64,000 bases of DNA. Source: Echinarachnius parma. Taxonomy: Eukaryota > Echinodermata > Echinoidea > Clypeasteroida > Echinarachniidae. The notes under the pieces were generated by a model that ran no database searches, was not told where the DNA came from, and saw only the letters and a list, made by a program, of their open reading frames with translations. Both the position numbers and the translations under genes were made by a program. The stretch spans positions 62,001-126,000 of the forward strand of contig JBAMJV010003975.1 in NCBI GenBank assembly GCA_037951105.1, in the 5' to 3' direction. Positions 1 to 11,932 of this stretch are shown piece after piece. Numbering within the stretch: position 1 is the first letter of the stretch; each line of letters begins with the position of its first letter.

Positions 1-284
1 CATTCACTGGTACATGACATTAGATTTCTTTTATTTATTCATGTGCCCCTTGAACAAATGACATTCATGTGAATCAATGCCAGTTATGACAATTCAAATC
101 ACAACTCAAATCGTATCTGTTTTCTAATGCCTTTTAATAAGTATGATATAAGTATGTATGTATGCCCATTCATGTAATTTTGTGTTAATGTATATGCTTA
201 AATTGTGTATTATAATGTTTACAAAATTAATTTGCTTATGAATCTAATGTTATTGCTCTTCTGTTTTGCTTGTAAAGCGCATTG

Positions 285-345
285 ATAGTTCTCACCAGTT
301 CTGAAATGCGCTATATAAAAATCAGCTATTATTATTATTATTATG
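285..345 (+). repeat. SINE/LINE-like 3' tail ending in (ATT)n
   Basis: The stretch reads like the conserved 3' end of a short retroposon: a GCGCTATATAAA core followed by an ATT microsatellite tail. The same tail occurs inverted near 41711-41765 and, split by another transposon, at 54875-54904 plus 55463-55495. Recurrence in three places is seen directly. That it is a retroposon tail is inferred. Confidence 0.5.
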
Positions 346-504
346 ACACATTCTAATTTCCTGGACAGCCAAATAGCAAATGCAACGAGTATTGACTGGA
401 GCCACTGATGGCTCGCAACAACGAGGTGGGTTCTATGTAACTTGTTGGCAACGAGATAATGTGATTTCTGCACATACCTGGTTACTGTATTAGTTAGGCA
501 AAAT

Positions 505-675
505 GTTAATCTTATAGTGTGCCCCCCAATAATTTGAAGAAAGAAAAAATCAATGAAAAACATACGGTGTAATTTGTTTTAAAACAAAGAAATACATAAA
601 GGTGTGCCCCCCTAAAAAAACAATTGTATGCCCCGCAAATCAGTCCGACTAGGCTATACCCCACTGATCAGCATT
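505..675. repeat. Poly-C containing MITE-like fragment
   Basis: Two GTGTGCCCCCC motifs and a right end reading GGCTATACCCCACTG resemble the poly-G/poly-C elements at 36217-36455 and 43654-43873, whose ends are CAGTGG. The left end is not clear. Confidence 0.35.
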
Positions 676-1159
676 CAATGCATTTCCTTCCCTTCCCTCC
701 CATCTTATGAGCAGATAACAACAAAAAACAAATAGCTTTTTCCCCCCATAATCATCACCACCATCATCATCTCATGCGCTACAACAACACTCAACCATCC
801 TCACTCAATGTTTTTCCCTCACTTCAGTTCTCCCCTCTTTTCATAGGTGAGGAAACGTCTGAAATTATCGGCGTGATATTTTTTTTGGGCTGCTGACAGC
901 ATTTAAATTGAATAATAGCCCTGGGGAATAGGGCAGAGAAGACACAGCGAGATCCATAGGCTTCTCCAACCCCCCATCCCATTTTAAAGGAACTGGTTAT
1001 ATCATTGATGTTAAATACAGTGCAATAGTATTAGCAGGATGGTCGAGCCATATTAGCAGTAGGCTGTAACGGTATCACCTTTTGATAGTTTTTGATAAAT
1101 ACAAACAAAAATACCACCATCCTCTTCATCACACACATACATGGATCAACTTCATAATA

Positions 1160-1640
1160 ATTTGTTACCAAGTTCCTTTAAGGTTTAAATCTTCATTATC
1201 TTCCCCACCACCACCTCAACCATCATCATCAGTCATTACGGTACCACTACCATTATCATATTCAATGTCACATACAGTACATAGATTGGACTAGTTTTTG
1301 TACTGATATTCAAAATCAGAAATAAAGCTTTGCAATTTGATGTCCGACAATGTTTATATTTACCAAGTTCCTTTAAGTTTAGTTCTTCATTACCTTCCCC
1401 CACCACCACCTCAACCATCATCATCAGTCATCACCATCATCATCAGTCATCATCACCATCACCACTTTCACCACTATCGTCTTCATCACACACATACATG
1501 GATCACACTACCAATGTATCAACTCCGAAATAAACAGATTTGCAACTTGACCTCCAGGTCTTAATGTTACCAAGTTCCTTTAAATTTAGTCCTTCGTAAC
1601 CATCCCCACCACCACGTCGATCATCAGTCATCATCACCAC
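1160..1640 (+). repeat. CAT-rich degenerate tandem repeat, three units
   Basis: A unit starting TTACCAAGTTCCTTTAA and continuing into CACC and CATCAT runs recurs at about 1165, 1360 and 1567, so the period is near 200 bp. Short ORFs rich in His, Ser and Pro here are products of the repeat and not genes. Confidence 0.7.
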
Positions 1641-2077
1641 TACCATCATCATCTTCACCCCCATCCTCTCTCATCCTCATCTTCACCCCCATCCTCTCTC
1701 ATCCTTTACTGCAAGAGCACTCCTCCCTACTTATTCCCCAGGGTGGGGGAGGAAGACTGTCTCGAGAAATCAGTGAAAGTATTTGTTACCATCGGCTCTC
1801 AAATTGAATGAAAGTATTACTGGGCAAGAGAAAGGCGGAAGAGAAAGGCTCTCTCTCTCTCCCACCATAGTTGCATTGATGCATACGTGCATGCAGTTAA
1901 TTTGGGCTTTTTGAACTTCTGCTTCACATTATCCTAATTCTTTCAGTCTTATTGACAGTTTTTAAAGTGATGCCCATGCACACTCTCATCTAGCACCATG
2001 GCCATTTTGATAGAAAAATCTGTTTTGCTATGTGCACTGAATGTATGCATATAACACATGTGTGAGAAACATTCTGA

Positions 2078-2699
2078 TACTTCTAGTAAAGATGAAATGC
2101 AATCATAATTCTTTGAAAATATGACAGCTGTATTATTGTACCACAGGATTTTGCATAGCAATACAAATTAAAAGACAATTTCATTACAATTCCTTGTGGA
2201 TTTTAATTATATTGAGCATTGCAATTTTTTTTTACTTGTAGAAAAGAAGAAATGCAATTATAAATCTTTAAAAAAGCTTTGTCATATTTCACCACAGGAT
2301 TTTGCTCAGTGATACAAATTGAAAGATGATTTCATTACAATTTGTTGAAATCTTTATATATATTGCATCACCGAATTGTGCATTTTGTGCATAATTCTTT
2401 TAGAAAAATATGCATATTACTTTCAAAAAACATTTTGATAATTCTAGGAAAGCTGACATAGATGATAATTCTTTGAAAAATCAGTGTCATATTGCACCAC
2501 AGGATTTCGAATTGAGTAATAGACATTGAAAGACAATTTCATTACATTTTTTGGCAATCTGTTTATTCTATTGCATCTCTAGCTAGCGCTAAAAACTGAC
2601 AGACGAATACAATTCCTTGAGAAATCTGTGTATATTGCACCACGGAATATTGCCTCTATCTAGTGATATCAATTGAAAGACGATTTTACTACACCAGTG
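2078..2699 (+). repeat. Degenerate tandem repeat, about 160 bp x4
   Basis: Four units share the landmarks TTCTTTGAAAA, then CACCACAGGATTT, then TTGAAAGACAATTTCATTAC. They begin near 2078, 2237, 2440 and 2587. The units differ substantially, so the array is old. Confidence 0.75.
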
Positions 2700-3299
2700 C
2701 TTCATACGATACATATTGTACACGTATAGAAGTGGCAATTCAAGGGCATCTGCGATTCTGCCTCCTTTATTGGACGCGTGTGCATGGCAATGATTGACCA
2801 ATCGTTGCTCTAATTGGACGGCTCTCCTTATCGCAGTCTATTTCGGGAAGAGTTCTAAGTTAAAGCCCCAAAATAGTTTTTGGAAATCTGCTACTATTTA
2901 ATAATTCAAGAAAACCATCAACATCACGTGACCACCGTCACGATGTAATAAAATTCAAACGCAATCTGGTAAATACGGTAGATTTGTTCTCTTTGTAATA
3001 ATGAAATGATAGAGTAGATATTATGCATATGAATGCTCTGGCTGGTCATGTAATGTATTGTCCCACATATTCATAATTGTGTGGGCTTATGGTATCTTTG
3101 TCGGGGCAGCCAGATAATGTTACTGTGAATTATTTGAGTCCAGATCTTAATTTTCAATAACAGATTATTGATTGTGTCTTTTCTTTCACCTAGGCAATTA
3201 TATTCTTTCATATTGTGAACAATTAACCCGCTCCCATTGAGGTTCTGAAATCTCCATTGAACTCCATAACTCACCCGGTTCCCGTAGTCAAGGGGTTAA

Positions 3300-4065
3300 A
3301 TGCGGAAATGGTTTGATTGTGTTTTTGTTTCAGACATTTCTTCAAACTTTTGTCTAGCTTTAATGCCACTTGTGTCATTTGCAATCTTGCCTCCTTCCGA
3401 GCCAGAGCAAATAGTCCAGTGCATTAGGTTGTTAGTGGTTTAGGTCCCTTGGTAAAATCCACTTTTTGTTTTTAGTCTCTTTTTCGTTTCAATTATTAAT
3501 CAAGTGCTCATCAATGTACAAAGTATGTAGACAGTAGGGCTACTAGGGTGTCATATATTCTTTTACATTGTTTGAAATTAAACACAAATATTTGATTGAT
3601 TTTTTTTTTATAGTTTCTCCAAATTGTTGTGTATCTTTAATACCACTAGTTTGTCATTTACAATCTTGCCTCCTTTTTAGCCAGATTATCTGCAATGAGA
3701 GTAAACAGTCGGTTTAATCCACTTTTTGTTTTTAGTCTCCATTTCGTTTCAATTATTAATGAAGTGCGCATCAGTGTAGACAGTAGGGCATGGTGTCATA
3801 TATTCTTTTACAATGTTTGAAATTAAACACAAATATTTGAATTTTGTTTTGTTGTAGAGGTTTACTGAAAACGGTGGTTACGCTTTAATGCCACCAACTA
3901 GTGTGTCATTCACAATATTACAGATTGTCTGCAGCGAGAGCAAACAGTCCAGGGCATTAAGTTGTTAGTGGTACGTCCCTCGGTTTTAATAATCCACTTT
4001 TTGTTTTTAGTCTCTATTTCGTTTCAATTATTAATGAAGCGCTCATCAAGGCACTAGGGCATGGT
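3300..4065 (+). repeat. Tandem repeat, about 250 bp x3
   Basis: Three units carry TTTAATGCCACT, then ATTTGCAATCTTGCC-like sequence, then CCACTTTTTGTTTTTAGTCT followed by TTTCGTTTCAATTATTAAT. They begin near 3300, 3580 and 3845. Spacing between matching landmarks is roughly 230-270 bp. Confidence 0.8.
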
Positions 4066-4524
4066 GTGCATTATGCAGCGAGTCATCAGCAATACTTAAT
4101 GTAGTGTAAAGGTGCCCTCATGATGAATTTATATCAATATTTATTTACATGTCTGTGTATAATTTTACAGGACAGTATGTACAATTTCCAAAAATATCTG
4201 AATTTATAGAACCATTTGCAAATAATGGCAATCAATTTTAATTAAAATTCTCCCCTTTTAAATTCAACATCTATGACTTGCACATTTTTATTATTTTATA
4301 GGATGTCAAGCTTTTGAACGAACCACTAGAGATGCAAGTGAAGTTTGTCTAATTAAACAAAGCTACATTACTAGATCCCTTTAAATATCTGAAACAGATC
4401 ATGGATTTTCTTCTTATTATAATTTCATGTTTTTTTAACAATTTCAACAATTTAGAAATGTAATTGTACTCTAAAGACACTCTGTCCCAAACTGCCTCTC
4501 TATTGTTTTATTTTTGTTATGTAT

Positions 4525-4909
4525 TAAAGGGATCTAGTAACTTTGTTGCCATGTGCAAAAAGTGATGAGTGGTTGATACCATGTTGTTATCTGATACATG
4601 TCCACTGGGTGTTCTGTGAAAATTTCAAGTTGAATGGACCTTATACAGTATGGCCGAGTAATGAGCAAAAATGCAAAGTGATATTCACTAACTCATTGCA
4701 CTCACTTTGTACACAGTTTTGACGGTCCAGTGGATAATTTAACATCTGAACACTTCAATCGTAAATATCTTTTTAACGAAAGGGAAATTTGAAAAACCAA
4801 AACCTGTCCCATGCTTTTATTGTTAATACGAACACAACAAAGTATGAGGGAACCGCTAGAATTCCAATTGGATTTTGAGGATTTAGACAATGATACTAAT
4901 TCCCTTTTT
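4525..4909 (+). mobile_element. MITE family B (AAAGGGATCTAGTAAC ends), copy 1
   Basis: It starts TTAAAGGGATCTAGTAAC and ends with a degraded inverted version (ACTAATTCCCTTTT). It is the same family as the elements at 22963, 25058, 30386, 39928 and 55634. No ORF. Interior landmarks such as GAGGGAACCGCTAGAATTCC are shared with the 39928 copy. Confidence 0.8.
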
Positions 4910-5140
4910 AAAAACGTTATTTGTCAATTTATGAATTTCTTTCATTCATGCTACTTGATTTCCACTAAGCCCCAGTGTAATTTTAACTGCATAGCCCATT
5001 TTTGAAATCAGTTTGATTCTGACATAACATACATTTTTAAATGATAGAATTAGCAAAGTAATTTTGTGAATGGCCCTTTCTTTGTCAAGAGTTCTACATC
5101 TAACCTAGATTTCAACTACATTTTTTTGCAAAATTTACAG

Positions 5141-5280
5141 AGCCGTGGTCAGTCCCATCATCGATGTGATCAACATGGACAACTTTTACCACGTAGCATC
5201 CTCAGCAGACCTGCATAAATTTGATTTGATAATATCATTTGGTTTGAAAATAACGTTGTTGTTAAAAGTTTTTATTTGAT
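5141..5280 (+). pseudogene. Partial tandem duplicate of the 5320 GALNT2 exon
   Basis: From 5141 the sequence closely matches the exon at 5320: in frame it reads [24 protein letters not shown], and then diverges. Intron sequence before the two is also alike (CATCTAA and TTCAAC landmarks), so a segment of about 190 bp was tandemly duplicated. In this copy the acceptor context became AAATTTACAG. After Leu the reading frame runs into unrelated sequence and stops at 5280. No good GT donor is apparent where homology ends. It lacks the [14 protein letters not shown] part of the real exon, so it should be non-functional unless spliced to a cryptic donor. Confidence 0.75.
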
Positions 5281-5319
5281 TTGACATCTAAGCTTGACTT
5301 CAACCTTATATTTTTGCAG

Positions 5320-5495
5320 GATTATAGAGCGGTGGTCAGTCCCATCATTGATGTAATCAACATGGATAACTTCCACTATGTGGCGGCCTCGGCAGACCTC
5401 AAGGGCGGCTTTGACTGGAACCTGGTCTTCAAGTGGGACTACATGACGCAGACTGAGCGCAACAGTCGCAGGTCCAACCCCATCGGTCCTATTAG
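5320..5495 (+). CDS. GALNT2: GALNT2-like polypeptide N-acetylgalactosaminyltransferase, visible exon 1 of 8 (catalytic domain)
   Basis: This is the first exon in the window of a Golgi type II membrane enzyme that transfers GalNAc from UDP-GalNAc to Ser/Thr, starting mucin-type O-glycosylation. It encodes 58 residues: [18 protein letters not shown], then [18 protein letters not shown], then NPIGPIR. The motifs are diagnostic of the GT27 family and, from memory of the human protein, nearest GALNT2. The acceptor is TTTTTGCAG just before 5320 (phase 0) and the donor is AG|GTGAG at 5495 (phase 2). The signal anchor, stem and DxH metal-binding motif belong to exons upstream of the window. Across the eight exons 993 nt are coding: 330 residues plus stop, as expected for the C-terminal 60 percent of a protein of about 570 residues. 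A partial duplicate lies 190 bp upstream. Confidence 0.95.
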
Positions 5496-5555
5496 GTGAG
5501 TTGTTTAGTCTTTACACGTTCACAATAATAGTCAGTTTATGTTTATTGGATATTT

Positions 5556-5683
5556 AGTTAGTTAGTTGGATGGATGGATAGATGGATGGATTGTTAAATT
5601 GATTGACCGTACTCGGAGATTAGTTGATTAATTGATCGATTGATATTGATTGACTGATTGATTGATGGATGGATGAATTGATG

Positions 5684-5761
<78 letters not shown>

Positions 5762-5762
5762 G
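5556..5762 (+). repeat. (ATTG)n microsatellite
   Basis: Degenerate GGAT/GATTG repeats pass into a near-perfect run of ATTG tetranucleotides from about 5684 to 5760. The long SINQ-repeat ORF on the minus strand is a product of this run. Confidence 0.95.
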
Positions 5763-6024
5763 TGTGTGACTGTGTGATTGTGTGGTGCTTTGTGTTTTGT
5801 TGCCCACATTAAACTTGTAAAGGGAATCATTATCCCTTGCCTATGGGGACCTGGTTGGTTCTCTAGAAATTATATGGGAACTTCAGAATCTCTAAATGGA
5901 ATAGGTTGATTCTTTGGCTTCTTTTAGGCATTTCAAGTGGCTGATTCACTAAGCCCCCTTCTGCACAGTTCAGGAAAGCTGTACTAGCGTTCATTTTATA
6001 ATTTTGTTCTTTATTGTTGTTACT

Positions 6025-6750
6025 AAAGCGGTGGTCACAACCCGCCGTACTTGCAAGTGCGTGCCCCGTGCGTGCTGTCTACTTGCAAAAACGTGGGCAA
6101 AATTTGGGTATCCGTACGTGGTGAGTACCGACTCAGTACCGACTCAGTACGGATTTGGGAGCACGCAGACACGACGTAGCACTTTTAATGCACGAGGAAC
6201 TTTCGCTGCGTTTTCGCTGCGTTCTACAGCCAATGAGCGCACGTGCGTGCTGCGCACGTGATAAGTGCGTGGTCCGTGCTTACTCGGCACTTCCCCAGTT
6301 CAACTGACCAATGAGCACGCAGAACTCACGTGGACCGTACCGAGTAAGCACGTGCTCCGCACTTACAACGCACGTTGTGCGCACTGATTTCTGCAGTATA
6401 ATATGAGCAGAAAAGGTTGTTCGCACTTGCACGCACTTAGTGAGTAAGGACACCGTACGTGAGCAGCACGGCCTCCGTACGATAACGTGGCAACCGCACG
6501 GAGACCGTACGTTGTAAGCACGTTGTAAGCACGTACAACGCACTTACCACGTGCGCAACGTACGATGCACGCAACCGCTCACGGCCAGGCGTGGCGTGCG
6601 GGCCACGCACTTACACCGTGCGTTGACGGTACTCCTTCCCTGCTCTTGCCACTCCCTCCCCACGTTTTCGGAAAAACGTAGCGGCCGTGGCCTCCCCAAA
6701 AAACGTACGGACTAAAAACACGCACGATGGGTTGTGACCAGGGCTTAAAG
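6025..6750. mobile_element. Non-autonomous DNA transposon with GGTCACAACCC ends, packed with ACGT motifs
   Basis: The ends are inverted repeats: GGTGGTCACAACCC on the left and GGGTTGTGACCAGGGC on the right. The interior is rich in CGTAC, CACGTG and GCACG, unlike the AT-rich flanks, and has many imperfect internal inverted repeats. The TIR resembles that of the element at 51985-52283 (GCCCTGGTCACAATG). No credible transposase ORF. Confidence 0.75.
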
Positions 6751-6893
6751 AACATGATTGTATTTTTCAGAGCCTCTGTCTACACCCCTCTTCATTCACT
6801 TTTAATGCGCACTAAAATATTCATAAAATGCTTTGATGAATTGATGACTACTTTTCTTTGGTGAAACTCTGTGCGTAAGTGTGTGGTGTGGAT

Positions 6894-6912
6894 GGGGGGG
6901 GGGGGGGGGGGG
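6894..6912 (+). repeat. Poly-G run, 19 bases
   Basis: An uninterrupted G run inside the large GALNT2 intron on the sense strand. It has G-quadruplex potential. Assembly length may be unreliable. Confidence 0.9.
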
Positions 6913-7459
6913 TTGGTTCGTAACTTTGCCTGCTTCTGTTGAATGTCTGTGCCTGTTTCATAGAGCTTATATCACAATGATATTTTATTTTAATTTTAGA
7001 AAAGGAGCATCTGAAAGATAAATGTTATTTATTCCCTGAGCACTGTAGGCAGTGAATCAATAGGACAGGGTAGTGAGTGTTGCTTTGGACGAGGACATCG
7101 TCGTTGACGAGAGTACTAGTTTCATATTCATACTTCTATCAATAGAGCTCTCTATTTGCTCTCAATGTTTACTTGACAGAATTGCACATTGCGCTGTCCA
7201 AGACATGTACAATTTATATTCGGCTCTTGTAGTCATATTTGAACTGAACATTTAAAGGAGAAATTTCCCCATGGACAAACTACTTTTGATTATATTCTCT
7301 GTACATAAAAACCGAATTTCAAGCCAATTTTGCTGGCATTTGTCCTATGAGCAAGGGAGGAGCATCAACATGATGTAGAGGTTTGAATCTTTACATTTTT
7401 GTGAAAAAGATTCCAAAATATAATTTTCCTCTAAACATTTAAGCAAATTATAGGAATGT

Positions 7460-9900
7460 GTTGAAAATTGATGGATTCATTATTTGACATGTGTGTGTCT
7501 CCGGTCCCAAGCATGAGATGCCCTCGAGTCAATCATCTACAGGTGCATGGACCCTTTTCCATCCCGCTACTTCCTCTCTTTATTCACAACCAATGGTTGT
7601 ACCAGAAAATTCAGCACACACACATGCTGAAGATCATCTTCAGCATATGGATTTTGATCAAGACAATTATTGTCAAAGAATATGAACTCATCCAGGAATA
7701 CATGATTATGTTGTGATATGATTATTAATTTGACATTTAAAAATGTAATACTTCTAGTCACCTTTCCACCCCTTTCGCCTATCTTTTCTGTACAGTTTCT
7801 TTTCTGTACAGTTGTGCCTAAAATTTCAGCACACATACTGGATTTAAAGGTTCAGGATATTTCACAGATTATTTAAACAACATTTTTTTCTAAATCTCAT
7901 GTGTAACTTTAAAGTAGGAATGAATTTGTTGTGAAATGATTGATTACTAAATGTGTATTGTTGGCATTTTCGTTTGTGTCTCAAACATGAACTGCTCTCG
8001 AATCACATCTGATTCCCTTTCCATTCACCTCCTCAATATTCAAAAACTCAATCTACAAATATATTTAAATGACTTATGAAATAAATGATGTTATATTTGA
8101 GGAGCCCTGTTGGGGGGTTATCTTGTCCCAAGCATTGAATACCCGCAGGTCATATAAACATTCTTTTACACCCCCTTCTCTCCCCTACCCCTAAATAATT
8201 TGTTGTGCCTGAAATTCATAATTCATGTAGTTGTTTGGGTTCTATTATGGTCTTGTGTGTCTCACATAATATGTGTCTCATATTTGGGGGGTTATCTTGT
8301 CCCAAGCATTGAATACCCGCAAGTCATATAAACATTCTTTTACACCCCCTTCTCTCCCCTACCCCTAAATAATTTGTTGTGCCTGAAATTCATAACACGT
8401 AGTTGTTTGGGTTCTATTATGGTCTTGTGTGTCTCACATAATATGTGTCACATATTTGGGGGGTTATCTTGTCCCTTGGAAGCATTGAATACCCACAAGT
8501 CATATGAACATTCTTTTACACCCCCTTCTCTCCCCTACCCCTAAATAATTTGTTGTGCCTGAAATTCATAACACGTAGTTGTTTGGGTTCTATTATGGTC
8601 TTGTGTGTCTCACATAATATGTGTCACATATTTGGGGGGTTATCTTGTCCCTTGGAAGCATTGAATACCCACAAGTCATATGAACATTCTTTTACACCCC
8701 CTTCTCTCCCCTACCCCTAAATAATTTGTTGTGCCTGAAATTCATAACACGTAGTTGTTTGGGTTCTATTATGGTATTGTGTGTCTCACATAATATGTGT
8801 CTCATATTTGGGGGGGGGGGGTTCTCTTGTCCCAAGCATTGAATACCCGCAAGTCATATAAACATTCTTTCACACCCCCCTGTTCTCTACCCCCACTAAA
8901 TAATCTGTTGTGCCTGAAATTCATAACACGTAGTTGTTTGGGTTCTATTTTGGTCTGGTGTGTCTCAAAGATTGAATGCCCTCCATCACATCATCTTGGC
9001 ATCTCCCTTCCCTCCCCCCATCCTCTCCTCTAAGTTTACCCTAACGTGGTTGTGCTAGAAATTCCTTCAGCACACGTATTGTACATGATGCAGAGCTTCC
9101 AATGCACATATATGTTGTAATGTAAAAATAAAATATTAGAAATATACAATTATTTAATCCATTCAGGACTGATTGATTTTACCAATATGTGTTCTCCATA
9201 GACCCTAGCCTGAGTATTTTCAGGACCATTAATGTTTATTACTGGTGTCTTAAACATTGAATGCCCTCGATCGTGCATCATCCTGACCTTCCCCACATTT
9301 CCTTTTAAATTTTGTTTATCTCAACATATTTTTGCTAGTAATTGAGTACACACATTCCGTTTATGTTACTAAACGTACTTTAAACTTGCCTCTAAACATT
9401 TTAAAACGTCTCTCTAAAAAAACATTACAAACATTTAAACGTTAATCTTTTTTTTTTAGTTTAAATGTTTGAATGTTTTTTAAATGTAAAAGTTTTGACT
9501 CTAGTCTGCATACAAGTCTACGTTTATGTGTGAAGCCATGAAAGTTTAAATATTTCAGAAACTTGCCTCAAAATAGAATAACTGAGAGAAATGTATTGAT
9601 CGATTATCAATTCAATATTTGTATTCCATCTCCCACCAATCTCTCCCCTCTTTTTCCCCCAACATCAGTTGTGCTAGAAATTCTGTCCAAGCATATGAAG
9701 TAGAATTTCTATAAAGCAAAGTTCTGCATTTTTATTAGAAAAGGAAAATGTCTAAAGATAACAAAAATCATAGGAATATGTTTTGATTTGATCGATTACC
9801 AATTTGTCACTTTTTATTCCCTCAACCCAGCCAATCTCTCCCCTCTTTTTCCCCAACATCAGCCGTGCACCATTTAAGCTAGAAATTCAACACACGCATA
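7460..9900 (+). repeat. Ancient tandem array region with a young 173 bp x5 core
   Basis: Landmarks such as GTGTGTCTC, CAAGCATTGAATGCCCTCGA and GTGCTAGAAATTCAGCACACA recur irregularly from 7490 to about 9890. They look like diverged monomers around the well-conserved core at 8111-8970. Confidence 0.6.
8111..8970 (+). repeat. 173-176 bp tandem repeat, five units
   Basis: Units begin TTGGGGGGTTATCTTGTCCC near 8111, 8284, 8457, 8631 and 8807. Each carries GAATACCCGCAAGTCATAT, then CTCTCCCCTACCCCTAAATA, then AACACGTAGTTGTTTGGGTT. Neighbouring units are almost identical, which points to recent expansion or homogenisation. Confidence 0.95.
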
Positions 9901-9910
9901 TCGACGGTTG

Positions 9911-10365
9911 AGAGGGGAAAAGGGCGTTAAGCCACTGTTTTTTGCTAAATTGAGTTCTAGCCACCATCTTGTTGGTTGGACTGGACGTCTTCTCTATGTG
10001 ATGCAAAATGTTCAGATAATAATGGTCACTAATTTGGGGAATATTTATCAAAAATAAAAGAGACTCCAAAAGAGGTTCTACTACAACTAATGCCAACATG
10101 CACCGGTGGGGGCTTAGACCTTCCCCGGCCTGCACATGTTGTTCAAGGTCTGAGCAAACTGCCACCCACCCACATCAACTACGAGTGCCCCATCCTTCGC
10201 CCAACCCGGTATCCCCAACCCAAACCCAAACTTACCCGACACAATTTACTGGCTGCAAAATTTGCGGGATGTTGCGTAGATATACAAAGAAGAAGAAGGT
10301 TCTACAAGGCTCCCCAACTTTGAAAATGATTATCTCAGAAGTGCACAAAGTGACTTTGCACCCTT
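9911..10365. mobile_element. MITE family K (AGGGCGTTAAGTCAC-type ends), copy
   Basis: The left end AAAAGGGCGTTAAGCCACTG and the right end AAAGTGACTTTGCACCC are degraded inverted repeats. Interior landmarks (TTGCTAAATTGAGTT, ATTATCTCAGAAGT) are shared with copies near 14443, 16436, 32944 and 47463. Confidence 0.55.
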
Positions 10366-10579
10366 TTTGTTTTCAAACCCACGATATGAAGTAGAGGTTC
10401 CTTGGGAGAACATCTCAGATGTTTTCTGCCCCTAGGGTAAATTTGTTTTCCTTTAGAAAAATCAGGCTATGATACTCGCCTCGCAGATCATGATATTTTA
10501 ATGAAGTCTCTCTGACAAGCAAACACCCGATATGAATGCATCATGTATACTGTGCATAGTAGTTCATGAGTTTTTCTAT

Positions 10580-11460
10580 GTTCCCTGTGTCCGGCAGAAT
10601 GAGAGAGAGAAAGAGCAAGGGGATATAGGGGGAGAGATGCAGAGAAAAGGTAAAAGAAAGAAAAAGATCTTGAAGGAGAAGATCTAAATAAGACATGAAC
10701 AAAGGAAAAGAGAGACTATTTACTAAGAAAGGAAAGTGGTTGAGAGAAAGGTGTTTGGAGGGAGAGATGGGGAGAAACATATTGAGAGTTCGGAAAGAGA
10801 GACCTGTTAGAGAGAGGAGATACAGATATAACTAGAGATGGAGATCTAGAGAAAATGATGTAATGAAACAAACTTTAAAAGAGAGGGGAAGAAGATAGAG
10901 ATTCAGACGAAGATTATTAGGGAGAGATAACGTTAGAATCAGATTTAGAGAAATATATTAAGGGAGAGATAGTGTTAGAAAATAGAGAAATATAATGCAA
11001 CAGAGAGATTGGGAGAACTAGAGAAAAAGAGAAGAAAAAAAAGAGAAAAATGAGATGAGAGAGACAGACACTTGGATGCTGAAGGGTAAGAGAAAAGGAA
11101 AGAGCGAAGGAAAGAAAGAGATTTGGAGAAAGATTTGGGGAATGAGATTCATGCAAAGTTATATTTCAGAGCAGAATCTATAAGAGAGAAAAGATCATCT
11201 GGGAAGATAACGGGATAGAGAGGGGGATAAAGATTCAATGAATTTGATAATTAGAGGAGAGAGCTTTAGATTGCAACTAAAGGGATGGAGAGAACAAGAT
11301 TCATAACTTGTAGACGAAATTCAAGAGAAAGAATTATATTGTAGAGAAGATACTGAGATTTAAAACTTATAACGAAGAGAGATAGAGGGGAAAAATAAAT
11401 GGGAAGATAAACAAAGAGAGAGAGAGGGAAAGAGTTAGAAAGATAGATTTGCACGCTCTT
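10580..11460 (+). repeat. Purine-rich GA tract, about 0.9 kb
   Basis: The plus strand is dominated by AGAGAGA and GAAAGA motifs with very few pyrimidines. This is a degraded GA microsatellite or satellite. The Ser/Leu/Phe-rich minus-strand ORFs here are artefacts of composition. Confidence 0.85.
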
Positions 11461-11757
11461 TGAATATATACTGTCATCAGTTGTGCGCATCACACCTCAC
11501 AGTAGCATCTGCTTCGAGAAGATCTTATTGTGAAATGTCACACTAGCTGTGAAAATTTGAATCTGATCTGACGCTAATTGGTGAAGTGTTTATTTGCTTT
11601 GTGCATCAGCCATCATGTCTTCATTTTCTCCCCTCTTTCTTCCTGTTTTTGGATGTATTCTTTTTTTTTGTAATGCTAGATGTGGAGTGTTATTTTTGTA
11701 GCAGAAGGATGTCATTCAGAAAGAAATAATCTCAAATTATCATTACTGCATAGTCCA

Positions 11758-11932
11758 GGGTCCCGTTGCAGAAAGAGATGCAATCGATTGCAAAGTTGCA
11801 ATTAATTGAAAGTCAGAAAATGTGCGCATTTGAACCAATCAGATGTTCGCTTTTAGTCACATGATCAGACTTACAATTAATTGCAACTTTACAATCGATT
11901 GCATCTCTTTCTGCAACGGGGACCATGGTGTT
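11758..11932. mobile_element. Palindromic MITE (CCCGTTGCAGAAAGAG ends)
   Basis: The left arm runs CCGTTGCAGAAAGAGATGCA, then ATCGATTGCAAAGTTGCAAT; the right arm is its near-perfect inverted copy ending TCTTTCTGCAACGGGG. The arms are about 50 bp around a core of about 70 bp. A decayed relative lies at 48100-48215 (CAGAAAGAGATGCAATCGAT). Confidence 0.85.

Larger units (their letters stand above)
1..5319 (+). other. Non-coding DNA 5' of the first visible GALNT2 exon (presumed intron)
   Basis: No supported coding exon is seen before 5320 apart from the degenerate exon copy at 5141. Because the exon at 5320 begins mid-protein, this stretch is presumed to be the 3' part of a GALNT2 intron. It holds a poly-C element near 505-675, CAT-rich tandem repeats (1160-1640), two tandem arrays (2078-2699, 3300-4065), one MITE (4525-4909) and the partial exon duplicate. 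That it is intron is inference. Confidence 0.6.

Noticed and set aside
5594-5830. Minus-strand ORF rich in SINQ repeats
   Set aside because: Direct translation of the ATTG microsatellite.
6004-6543. Cys/Arg/Thr-rich ORFs on both strands
   Set aside because: They arise from the ACGT-rich MITE at 6025-6750 and show no transposase or other domain.
8111-8970. CRISPR-like array
   Set aside because: The units are about 173 bp direct tandem copies without separate spacers, in an animal genome.
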